From Leclercia adecarboxylata (GTDB taxonomy: Bacteria; Pseudomonadota; Gammaproteobacteria; Enterobacterales; Enterobacteriaceae), in contig NZ_CP035382.1 in the NCBI RefSeq assembly GCF_006874705.1, positions 3,906,001 to 3,970,000 on the forward strand: 64,000 nt of DNA. The letters run 5' to 3'. Of the stretch, positions 36,215 through 44,154 are shown piece by piece (the first letter of the stretch is position 1; each line of letters begins with the position of its first letter). The notes beneath the pieces were generated by a model. That model had not been told where the DNA came from. It worked only from the letters and a program-made list of their open reading frames with translations, and did no database searches. The translations under genes were made by a program, and so were the position numbers.

Positions 36215-36322
36215 ATTTGAAAATAGCTGGCTAGGGTTCCGGTTCACTGCGGTGAATGGCTGGTCCAAGAGCTGGCGACCTCTGAGAGGTTACACGGCGG
36301 GACAAAAGCCCGGGAGACAGCA
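36215..36322 (+). promoter_or_regulatory. Guanidine-I (ykkC) riboswitch aptamer
   Basis: The conserved landmarks occur in order: CTAGGGTTCCG (36231), TGGTCCAAGAG (36260), ACACGGCGGGACAAAAGCCC (36292) and GGGAGA. This class binds guanidinium and turns on carboxylase or export genes. It lies in the leader of a carboxylase operon. Confidence 0.95.
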
Positions 36323-36356
36323 GCACCAGACGGTGTCGCGCTGCCCCCTTATTTTG
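36318..36356 (+). terminator. Candidate riboswitch expression-platform terminator
   Basis: GCAGCACC and GGTGTCGCGCTGC fold into a hairpin followed by CCCCCTTATTTT. Guanidine binding would be expected to prevent it. Boundaries are approximate. Confidence 0.55.
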
Positions 36357-36375
36357 TGCCACTCAGAGGTCAAGC

Positions 36376-37434
36376 ATGAAGAAAACGCCATTACTCCGCT
36401 CTCTTGTACTGTCGCTGGCGATGCTGGTCAGTCTCCCCACTTTTGCTGCCGTCAAAAAAGAGTTCAACGTCTGCTGGACCCTCTACGCCGGCTGGATGCC
36501 CTGGGGCACCATCAGCACCGACAAAATCATCGATAAATGGGCCGACAAGTACGGCATAAAAATCAATGTTGTGCAGCTCAACGACTACATCGAATCCATC
36601 AATCAGTACACCGCCGGCCAGTTTGACGGCTGCACCATGACCAACATGGACGCGCTGACCATCCCGGCGGCGGGCGGTGTAGATACCACGGCGCTGATCC
36701 TCGGCAGCTACTCCGAAGGCAACGACGGTGTGGTGATGAAGGGCGAGGGCAAAACCCTCACCGATCTGAAAGGCATGAAAATCTACCTGCCAGAGCTGTC
36801 CGTTTCCCATTACCTGCTGGTGCGCGGGCTGGAGAAAGCGGGGCTGGCGGAAAAAGACGTCACCGTGGTGAACACCTCGGATGCAGATATCGTCTCGGCC
36901 TTCAACACGGCAAACGTGCAGGCTGCCGTGGCCTGGAACCCGCAGCTCTCGGTCATCAAAGGCACGCCGAAAACCACCGAGGTGTTCAGCTCCTCGCAGG
37001 TGCCGGGCGAGCTGATCGACATGATGGTGGTCAACAGCGAAACCCTGAAGGATAACCCGGCGCTGGGCAAAGCGCTGACCGGGGCGTGGTACGAGATGAT
37101 GGGGTTGATGAAAGCCCAGGACGCTAATGCCCTGAACGCGATGGCGGCGGCCTCCGGTACCGATCTCACCGGCTATCAGGCGCAGCTGAAAACCACCCAC
37201 CTGTTCTACACCCCACAGGACAACATCGCCTTTGTCACCTCGCCGGATCTGGCGAAAACCATGCAGCGCGTGGCGGCGTTCTCCTTCGATAAAGGGCTGC
37301 TCGGCGATGGGGCGCAGAGCGCCGATTTTATCGGCATGAGCTTCCCGGGCAACGTGACCCAGGGCGATGCCAACAACGTCAAACTGCGCTTTGACGACAG
37401 CTTCGTGAAAATGGCCGCCGCTGGCCAGCTGTGA
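36376..37434 (+). CDS. ABC transporter substrate-binding protein of the guanidine operon
   Basis: 352 residues. Signal peptide MKKTPLLRSLVLSLAMLVSL with cleavage after TFAA, then an NMT1/TauA-like binding domain (FNVCWTLYAGWMPWG, SINQYTAGQFDGCTMTNMDA). Probably captures guanidine or a guanidino compound in the periplasm; the family usually serves nitrate, taurine or urea-type substrates. GAGG lies six bases before the ATG and the riboswitch just upstream. First gene of an eight-step operon. Its ligand is inferred from the operon. Confidence 0.85.
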   Translation: MKKTPLLRSLVLSLAMLVSLPTFAAVKKEFNVCWTLYAGWMPWGTISTDKIIDKWADKYGIKINVVQLNDYIESINQYTAGQFDGCTMTNMDALTIPAAGGVDTTALILGSYSEGNDGVVMKGEGKTLTDLKGMKIYLPELSVSHYLLVRGLEKAGLAEKDVTVVNTSDADIVSAFNTANVQAAVAWNPQLSVIKGTPKTTEVFSSSQVPGELIDMMVVNSETLKDNPALGKALTGAWYEMMGLMKAQDANALNAMAAASGTDLTGYQAQLKTTHLFYTPQDNIAFVTSPDLAKTMQRVAAFSFDKGLLGDGAQSADFIGMSFPGNVTQGDANNVKLRFDDSFVKMAAAGQL

Positions 37435-37451
37435 TGAGTGACGGAGTCTCC

Positions 37452-38267
37452 ATGCGACACATAAATCGTCATCCCACTGCGGGCATGCGGCTGATGCTGG
37501 TTATGCTGCCCTTTGTCCTGCTGCTGGCCGCATACTTTTTTGGCTCGGCGGTGCGGCTTGAGGCCAACCCCCAGGACAAGCTGCTCCCGGGCCTGCAACA
37601 GATGCTGGATGCGATCTCGCGGATGGCCTTTACCCCGGATAAACGCAGCGGCGAGTACCTGTTCTGGGTCGACACCCTGGTGAGCCTGGCCCGTCTGCTG
37701 GTGGGGCTTTCGATCGCCTCGCTGATCGGCCTGTGTGTCGGCGTCACCGCCGGGGTGTTTCCCCTGTGGCGGGCGTCCCTTTCACCGCTGATGACGGTGC
37801 TGTCGATGGTGCCACCTCTGGCAATTTTACCGGTGCTCTTTATCGTCTTCGGCCTCGATGAACTGTCAAAAATCATGCTGATCGTTATCGGCATCACCCC
37901 GATGCTGGCCCGGGATCTGGAGCACCGCGCCTGCGAAATCCCGCCGGAGATCCTGATCAAAGCCCAGACCCTGGGGGCAAACAGCTGGACGCTGGTGCTG
38001 CGGGTGGTGCTGCCGCAGCTGCTGTCGCGCCTGCTGACCTCGCTGCGCCTGCTGCTGGGCTCAGCCTGGTTGTTCCTGATTTCGGCGGAGGCGATCTCCT
38101 CCACCGCCGGGCTGGGGTATCGCATTTTCCTTGTCCGCCGCTATATGGCGATGGACGTGATTATCCCCTATGTCCTGTGGATCACTCTGCTGGCGTGGCT
38201 GATGGACCTGGCGCTGCGCCAGCTGCACAAGCGCTGTTTCCCGTGGGCAGAAGGAGGGAAAGCATGA
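37452..38267 (+). CDS. ABC transporter permease of the guanidine operon
   Basis: 271 residues, about six transmembrane segments, with the EAA-type loop ILIKAQTLGANSWTLVLRVVLP. TauC/SsuC-like. The start at 37452 has GGAG five bases upstream; an ATG at 37434 overlaps the preceding stop and is an alternative. Its end overlaps the ATPase start by four bases (ATGA). Forms the inner-membrane channel of the importer. Confidence 0.87.
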   Translation: MRHINRHPTAGMRLMLVMLPFVLLLAAYFFGSAVRLEANPQDKLLPGLQQMLDAISRMAFTPDKRSGEYLFWVDTLVSLARLLVGLSIASLIGLCVGVTAGVFPLWRASLSPLMTVLSMVPPLAILPVLFIVFGLDELSKIMLIVIGITPMLARDLEHRACEIPPEILIKAQTLGANSWTLVLRVVLPQLLSRLLTSLRLLLGSAWLFLISAEAISSTAGLGYRIFLVRRYMAMDVIIPYVLWITLLAWLMDLALRQLHKRCFPWAEGGKA

Positions 38268-39040
38268 GTTTTATCACCATCAACAATATCTGGCAGGAGT
38301 ACGGCGACCATGTGGTGCTGGAGCGTCTGAATTTACAGATCAACGAGGGCGAGTTCTGCTCGATGGTCGGGGCGTCCGGCTGCGGGAAATCGACTTTTCT
38401 GCGTCTGCTGCTCGGCCAGGAGAGGCCGAGTCGGGGCTCCATCACCCTGGACGGCAAACCGCTCACCGCCGAGCCGGACAGCCGCCGGGGCGTGGTGTTC
38501 CAGCGCTACTCGGTCTTTCCGCACCTCAGCGTGCTGGATAACGTGGCGATCGGTCTTGAACTGCCGCAATCCCCGCTGTTTGGGCGGCTGTTTGGCGCGA
38601 AAAAACGCGCCGCACGTGAGCAGGCCGCGCAGATGCTGGACAAGGTCGGCCTCGGCCATGCCCTGCACAAATATCCCGCCCAGCTCTCCGGCGGGATGCA
38701 GCAGCGCCTGGCCATCGCCCAGGCCTTTATCATGCAGCCTCGCGTCCTGCTGCTGGACGAGCCCTTTGGCGCGCTGGATCCGGGGATCCGTAAAGACATG
38801 CATGCGCTGCTGTTACAGCTGTGGGGCGAAACCCGCATGACGGTGTTTATGGTCACCCACGATCTCTCCGAAGGCTTCAACCTCGGCACCCGTCTGCTGG
38901 TGTTCGACAAGGTGCGCCTCGATCCGCAGGCCCCGAACGCCTTTGGTGCGCGCATCACTTACGACATTCCGCTCAACGAGACACGGCTTTCGGCCCTGAG
39001 CGGTTCGACTCCCGACAACGTTTATGCCTTAAGGGGTTAA
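38264..39040 (+). CDS. ABC transporter ATP-binding protein of the guanidine operon
   Basis: 258 residues. Walker A GASGCGKST, signature LSGGMQQR, Walker B LLLDEPFGALD and the switch His in VTHD are all present. TauB/SsuB-like. Coupled to the permease gene by an ATGA overlap. Energises uptake of the operon substrate. Confidence 0.9.
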   Translation: MSFITINNIWQEYGDHVVLERLNLQINEGEFCSMVGASGCGKSTFLRLLLGQERPSRGSITLDGKPLTAEPDSRRGVVFQRYSVFPHLSVLDNVAIGLELPQSPLFGRLFGAKKRAAREQAAQMLDKVGLGHALHKYPAQLSGGMQQRLAIAQAFIMQPRVLLLDEPFGALDPGIRKDMHALLLQLWGETRMTVFMVTHDLSEGFNLGTRLLVFDKVRLDPQAPNAFGARITYDIPLNETRLSALSGSTPDNVYALRG

Positions 39041-39044
39041 CGCT

Positions 39045-39755
39045 ATGAATACGACTTTACGTGAAGAGATCCTGCCGGGCGGCGGCCACCTCTCGTTTGT
39101 ACTTAAGCGCGGACAGATCCTGCGCATGACCGACCTCGACGGCGGGGCCAACGTCAGCCTGATGATGCTCAACCCCCATGAAAAGAGCGAGCGCCTGAAC
39201 CTGCCGGATACCCTGAAAGGCCAGCACACCGCGCGCCTGACCGCCGGGCACTGCTTTTACTCCGATATGGGCCGGGTGCTGGCAGGCATTACCGCCGATA
39301 CCAGCGGCTGGCACGATCCCTTTGGCGGCGTGCTCAATGCCGCCGAAGTGACGGAAAAATACGGTCAGGGACGCTATCAGGAGCTGCGCAACGGCTTCTT
39401 CCGCAACGGTACCGACAACCTGCTGGTGGAGATGGGCAAATGGGATCTCAACCTCGAAGATCTGCTGATGGTGGTCAACTTCTTCAGCAAAGTGACCGTA
39501 GATGACAGCGGTCGGTTCAGCTTCCACCGCGATCGTTCCCAACCCGGGAGCTACGTTGAGCTGTATGCCCCCATGGACACTCTGATGGTGATGACCGCCC
39601 TGCAACACCCGATGGACCCCTCCAGCGAGTATGCCCCGCGCCCGGTGCAGCTCAGCTGGCGGCAGGCAGAGGACGAGGAGGGCGCCATTAACGCACTCCT
39701 CACGCGCCCGGAAAATGGCCGCGCCATCACCAACACCCAACTTTTCGCCCTGTAA
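39045..39755 (+). CDS. Urea carboxylase-associated protein, carboxyguanidine deiminase subunit (CgdA/CgdB-type)
   Basis: 236 residues, no signal. Begins [20 protein letters not shown] and has the DUF1989-type core ([39 protein letters not shown]). This family, formerly urea carboxylase-associated, forms with its paralogue the carboxyguanidine deiminase that turns carboxyguanidine into allophanate and ammonia. Paired with the next gene eleven bases away. AAGG lies before the ATG. Which of the two is CgdA cannot be decided from sequence alone. Confidence 0.82.
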   Translation: MNTTLREEILPGGGHLSFVLKRGQILRMTDLDGGANVSLMMLNPHEKSERLNLPDTLKGQHTARLTAGHCFYSDMGRVLAGITADTSGWHDPFGGVLNAAEVTEKYGQGRYQELRNGFFRNGTDNLLVEMGKWDLNLEDLLMVVNFFSKVTVDDSGRFSFHRDRSQPGSYVELYAPMDTLMVMTALQHPMDPSSEYAPRPVQLSWRQAEDEEGAINALLTRPENGRAITNTQLFAL

Positions 39756-39766
39756 GGAGCCGCAAG

Positions 39767-40399
39767 ATGACCATTATCAGCGAAAAACAGCCTCAGGAGG
39801 CGACCTTCCGCCACGTGATCCCGGCGGGCGAGCCTTACCTGTTTGAAGTGAAAAAGGGCCAGACCCTGCGCCTGCTGGATCTGGAGGGGAATCAGGCGGT
39901 GGATACCCTGTTCTATAGCGCCGATAACCCACGGGAGCGCTACGACGCCCAGCGCACCCTGCGCCGTCAGAACAATGCGTATCTGACCAGCGGCAGCGTG
40001 CTGTACTCCAACCTCGGCAATCCGCTGCTGACCATCGTGGCCGACACCTGCGGACGTCACGACACCCTCGGCGGGGCCTGCGCCCAGGAGAGCAACACCG
40101 TGCGCTATGCCCTCGACAAACGCCATATGCACAGCTGCCGGGACAACTTCCTCTGCGCCTGTCTGCACGATGGCCGCCTGCAAAAGCGCGATATCGGGGC
40201 CAACATCAACTTCTTTATGAACGTACCGGTAACGCCCCAGGGCGGGCTGACCTTTGCCGACGGCATCTCCGCCCCGGGGAAATACGTTGAGCTGCGCGCG
40301 GAGTGCAACGTCATCGTGCTGATCTCCAACTGCCCGCAGCTCAACAACCCCTGTAATGGCTGGAACCCAACCCCGGCGGAGGTGCTGATATGGAACTGA
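39767..40399 (+). CDS. Urea carboxylase-associated protein, second carboxyguanidine deiminase subunit
   Basis: 210 residues, the shorter DUF1989 paralogue. Motifs parallel the previous protein: [55 protein letters not shown] with Cys and His residues that probably bind metal. AAGGAG lies seven bases before the ATG. A 28-codon reading frame starts inside its last codons. Expected to act with the previous subunit in the cytosol. Confidence 0.82.
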   Translation: MTIISEKQPQEATFRHVIPAGEPYLFEVKKGQTLRLLDLEGNQAVDTLFYSADNPRERYDAQRTLRRQNNAYLTSGSVLYSNLGNPLLTIVADTCGRHDTLGGACAQESNTVRYALDKRHMHSCRDNFLCACLHDGRLQKRDIGANINFFMNVPVTPQGGLTFADGISAPGKYVELRAECNVIVLISNCPQLNNPCNGWNPTPAEVLIWN

Positions 40400-40476
40400 C
40401 GCCAAATCGCTGGCAGCGCCTGCGCCAGATGCTCTACCGCCTGTTTGAAGTGCGCGCCGGACGGATCCTGCCGTAA
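40390..40476 (+). CDS. Candidate 28-aa small protein overlapping the deiminase subunit gene
   Basis: ATG at 40390 lies ten bases before the end of the preceding gene, in another frame, and the frame runs to TAA at 40476. The product is [20 protein letters not shown] plus an eight-residue end, arginine-rich and amphipathic. The overlap suggests translational coupling. It fills the first half of a 152-base gap that is otherwise odd in so compact an operon. Not recognised; it might help the carboxylase assemble or be chance. Confidence 0.45.
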   Translation: MELTPNRWQRLRQMLYRLFEVRAGRILP

Positions 40477-40518
40477 ATCTTTTTTCCCCGTGGACGACCA
40501 TGCGGTGAGCCAATTTTC

Positions 40519-40534
40519 GGCGGGACGACCCGCC
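40519..40534 (+). other. Hairpin before the carboxylase gene
   Basis: GGCGGG and CCCGCC with an ACGA loop, 18 bases before the carboxylase ATG. It could tune translation or mark an mRNA processing site; no U-run follows. Confidence 0.35.
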
Positions 40535-40551
40535 ACGATTGAGTCTGAACT

Positions 40552-43500
40552 ATGTTGACGAAACTCCTGATTGCCAACCGCGGGGCGATTGCCTGCCGCA
40601 TCCTGCGCACGCTGCGCGCCATGAATATCGGCGGCGTGGCGGTCTATTCCGAGGCGGATATCAGCAGCCTGCACATTCGCGAGGCCGACGAAGCCCTGAG
40701 CCTGGGCGACGGCCCGGCGGCGAACACCTATCTGGTCAGCGACAAAATTATCGCCGCGGCGAAAGCCAGCGGTGCCCAGGCCATTCATCCGGGCTACGGC
40801 TTTTTATCCGAGAACGCCGCCTTTGCCGAAGCCTGCGAAGCTGCGGGTATCGCCTTCGTCGGCCCTACGCCGGAGCAGCTGCGCCTGTTTGGCCTGAAAC
40901 ACACCGCCCGGGCGCTGGCAAAAGCCCAGGGCGTGCCGATGCTGGAGGGCACCGAACTGCTGGCGGACGTGAATGAGGCCCTGCGCGCGGCAGAGCAGGT
41001 CGGCTACCCGGTGATGCTGAAGAGCACCGCGGGCGGGGGCGGGATCGGCATGCGCGTCTGCTATACCGACGCGGAACTTTTTGATGCCTTCGACGCCGTC
41101 GTGCGGCTGGGGAAAAATAACTTCAGCGATGCGGGCGTCTTTATTGAGAAGTACATCGAGCGGGCGCGTCATCTCGAAGTCCAGCTGTTTGGTGACGGTA
41201 AGGGGGAGGTGATCGCTCTCGGCGTCCGCGACTGCTCGGTGCAGCGACGGAACCAGAAGGTGCTGGAGGAGACCCCCGCGCCCAACCTGCCGGACGGAAT
41301 GGCGGACGCGCTCTGTGCGGCGGCCATCAAGCTGGGCAAAGCGGTTAACTACCGCAGCGCGGGTACCGTGGAGTTTGTCTACGACAGCGATGCCGCCCGG
41401 TTCTACTTCCTCGAGGTGAATACCCGTTTGCAGGTGGAGCACGGCGTCACCGAGCAGGTGTGGGGCGTGGATCTGGTGCGCTGGATGATTGAACTGGCCG
41501 CCGGAACCTTACCTGCGCTGGCGGAACTGCGCGCAAGCCTGACCCCTGCGGGCCATGCCGTTCAGGCGCGGGTTTATGCCGAGGATCCGGGCCGTCAGTT
41601 CCAGCCTTCGCCGGGCCTGCTCACCGAGGTGGTATTCCCGGCGGATGACCGCCGCACCCTGCGCATCGACAGCTGGGTAGAGTCCGGCTGCGAGGTACCA
41701 CCGTTTTTTGATCCGATGCTGGCGAAAATCATCGCCTGGCAGCCCACGCGCGATGCGGCCATCAATGCCCTGCACGCCGCCCTGGGCGACACCCGCCTGT
41801 ACGGGGTGGAGACTAACCGCAGCTACCTGCAGCAGATTTTAACCTTTACCCCCTTTGCCAGCGGCGAGCCCTGGACCCGCTGCCTGGAAGGGCTGGCTTA
41901 TCAGGCCTCTACCCTGGAGGTGCTCAGCCCCGGAACGCAAACCACGGTGCAGGATTATCCCGGGCGCATCGGCTACTGGGCGGTCGGCGTACCTCCTTCC
42001 GGACCGATGGACAGCCGGGCTCTGCGTCTCGGCAACCGCCTGCTGGGCAACGATGACCGCGCCGCAGCGCTGGAGATCACCCTCAGCGGCCCGACGCTGA
42101 AATTCAACTGCGACGCCCGACTGGTGGTGACCGGGGCGGAGATCGCCCTCACGCTGGACGGCGAGCCGCTGGAGAATAACCGGGTCTTTAGTGTGCACAG
42201 CGGCATGACGTTGCGGATGGGGGATATCACGGGCGACGGCGTGCGCAGCTATCTGTGCCTGCGCGGCGGGTTTAGCGTCCCGGATTACCTCGGCAGCAAA
42301 AGCACCTTTACCCTCGGGCAGTTTGGCGGTCACGCCGGACGCGCCCTCCGTACCGGGGATGTGCTGCACATTGCGCCGTTAACCTCACCATGCCCGGAGC
42401 AGGCGCTGCCCCAGGCCCTGCGCACTACCCTGGACGCCGTCCGCGAACTGCGGGTGATCTACGGCCCGCACGGCGCGCCGGAGTATTTCACCCCGGAATA
42501 TATGCAGACCTTCCTGACTACCGACTGGGAAGTGCATTTCAACTCCAGCCGCACCGGCGTGCGTCTGATCGGCCCTAAACCCGAGTGGGTGCGCGACAGC
42601 GGCGGCGAGGCGGGGCTGCATCCGTCGAACATTCACGACAACCCCTATGCCATTGGCGCGGTGGATTTTACCGGCGATATGCCGGTGATCCTCGGCCCGG
42701 ATGGCCCAAGCCTGGGCGGGTTTGTCTGTCCGGTCACCATCATTGAGGCCGACCTGCACGCGGTCGGGCAGCTGAAAGCGGGTGATAGAGTGCGCTTTGT
42801 GCCCGTTGACGTCGCCACCGCCCGACGCCTGGCGCAGGCGCAGGAGGCTGAGATCCGCAGTTTGCATCCGCAAAATCTGGACTGGCAGCCGGCGGAGATC
42901 GCCTCGCCGGTGGTGCTCGAGCAGGGCCAGGGCGATAAACGTCTGGTGGCGCGACTCTCCGGTGACACCCATCTGCTGCTGGAGATGGGCGATCCGGAGC
43001 TGGATCTGGTCCTGCGTTTTCGCGCCCACGCCCTGATGCAGGCTCTGGAGGCGAAGGCGCTGGACGGCGTGATCGACCTGACGCCGGGCATTCGCTCCCT
43101 GCAAATTCACTATCAGCCGGAGGCGCTCGACCTGACAGCGCTGCTGGAAGCGATCGCGGGATTGTGGCAGAGCGTCTGCGAGCAGGATTCGCTGGAGGTG
43201 CCGTCGCGCATCGTCTGGCTGCCGCTCTCCTGGGACGATCCGGCCTGCCAGAAGGCCATCGACAAGTACATGACCACCGTGCGCCGGGACGCGCCCTGGT
43301 GTCCGAGCAATCTCGAGTTTATCCGCCGCATTAACGATCTGGCGAACGTGAACGACGTTTACAAAACGGTCTTCGACGCCAGCTATCTGGTGATGGGGCT
43401 GGGGGATGTCTATCTCGGCGCACCGGTGGCGACGCCGCTGGATCCGCGTCATCGTCTGGTCACCACCAAGTACAACCCGGCGCGCACCTGGACGGCGGAG

Positions 43501-44154
43501 AACTCGGTGGGGATCGGTGGGGCGTATCTCTGCGTTTACGGCATGGAGGGGCCGGGCGGGTATCAGTTTGTCGGCCGCACGTTACAGATGTGGAGTCGCT
43601 ATCACGCGGTAGAGGATTTTGGCGGCAAGCCCTGGCTGCTGCGCTTCTTCGACCAGATCCGCTTCTATCCGGTCTCTGCTGACGAGCTGCTCACCATCCG
43701 CCGCGATTTCCCGCTGGGGCGCTATCCGCTGCGCATCGAGCACACCACCCTGAAGCTGGCGGAGTATCAGCAGTTTCTCGCTGACGAAGCCCAGGGCATT
43801 GAGGCGTTTCGCACCCACCAGCAGGGGGCCTTTAACGCCGAGCGTGATCGCTGGATCGCTAACGGCCAGGCGCATTTCGACAGCAGCGACGTGCTGGCGG
43901 AGGAGGGGGAGGATACCCCGCTCAGGCCGGGACAGGCCGGCATCGACAGCCCGGTCTCGGGCAATCTGTGGCAGGTGAACGTCGAACCCGGTCAGCAGGT
44001 ACGCGAGGGTGATGTGCTGGTGGTCCTGGAGTCAATGAAGATGGAGATCCCGCTGCTGGCCTCGCAGGACGGGGTGGTCAGTCAGGTGCGCGTCCAGCCG
44101 GGCTCTTCGGTGCGGGCGGGTCAGTGTGTGGTGGTTCTGGAGAAAGCAGCATGA
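40552..44154 (+). CDS. Guanidine/urea carboxylase (biotin-dependent)
   Basis: 1200 residues. Biotin carboxylase domain about 1-450 (KLLIANRGAIACRILR, ATP loop KSTAGGGGIGMRV, EVNTRLQVEHGVTE), a carboxyltransferase about 460-1050 made of KipA-like (AHS2) and KipI-like (AHS1) parts, and a C-terminal biotin carrier with the VLESMKME biotinylation motif. Carboxylates guanidine, or urea in older annotation, using ATP and bicarbonate. The guanidine-I riboswitch and the deiminase pair favour guanidine. Weak ribosome site; overlaps the next gene by four bases. Substrate choice depends on a carboxyltransferase-pocket residue I could not place without an alignment. Confidence 0.93.
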   Translation: MLTKLLIANRGAIACRILRTLRAMNIGGVAVYSEADISSLHIREADEALSLGDGPAANTYLVSDKIIAAAKASGAQAIHPGYGFLSENAAFAEACEAAGIAFVGPTPEQLRLFGLKHTARALAKAQGVPMLEGTELLADVNEALRAAEQVGYPVMLKSTAGGGGIGMRVCYTDAELFDAFDAVVRLGKNNFSDAGVFIEKYIERARHLEVQLFGDGKGEVIALGVRDCSVQRRNQKVLEETPAPNLPDGMADALCAAAIKLGKAVNYRSAGTVEFVYDSDAARFYFLEVNTRLQVEHGVTEQVWGVDLVRWMIELAAGTLPALAELRASLTPAGHAVQARVYAEDPGRQFQPSPGLLTEVVFPADDRRTLRIDSWVESGCEVPPFFDPMLAKIIAWQPTRDAAINALHAALGDTRLYGVETNRSYLQQILTFTPFASGEPWTRCLEGLAYQASTLEVLSPGTQTTVQDYPGRIGYWAVGVPPSGPMDSRALRLGNRLLGNDDRAAALEITLSGPTLKFNCDARLVVTGAEIALTLDGEPLENNRVFSVHSGMTLRMGDITGDGVRSYLCLRGGFSVPDYLGSKSTFTLGQFGGHAGRALRTGDVLHIAPLTSPCPEQALPQALRTTLDAVRELRVIYGPHGAPEYFTPEYMQTFLTTDWEVHFNSSRTGVRLIGPKPEWVRDSGGEAGLHPSNIHDNPYAIGAVDFTGDMPVILGPDGPSLGGFVCPVTIIEADLHAVGQLKAGDRVRFVPVDVATARRLAQAQEAEIRSLHPQNLDWQPAEIASPVVLEQGQGDKRLVARLSGDTHLLLEMGDPELDLVLRFRAHALMQALEAKALDGVIDLTPGIRSLQIHYQPEALDLTALLEAIAGLWQSVCEQDSLEVPSRIVWLPLSWDDPACQKAIDKYMTTVRRDAPWCPSNLEFIRRINDLANVNDVYKTVFDASYLVMGLGDVYLGAPVATPLDPRHRLVTTKYNPARTWTAENSVGIGGAYLCVYGMEGPGGYQFVGRTLQMWSRYHAVEDFGGKPWLLRFFDQIRFYPVSADELLTIRRDFPLGRYPLRIEHTTLKLAEYQQFLADEAQGIEAFRTHQQGAFNAERDRWIANGQAHFDSSDVLAEEGEDTPLRPGQAGIDSPVSGNLWQVNVEPGQQVREGDVLVVLESMKMEIPLLASQDGVVSQVRVQPGSSVRAGQCVVVLEKAA

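Noticed and set aside
39551..40513. 320-codon minus-strand frame over the deiminase genes
   Set aside because: Antisense shadow without motifs or start signal.
42385..43452. Long minus-strand open frame (355 codons) across the carboxylase gene
   Set aside because: Shadow of a GC-rich coding region; no ribosome site, no family motifs, and the plus-strand carboxylase is certain.
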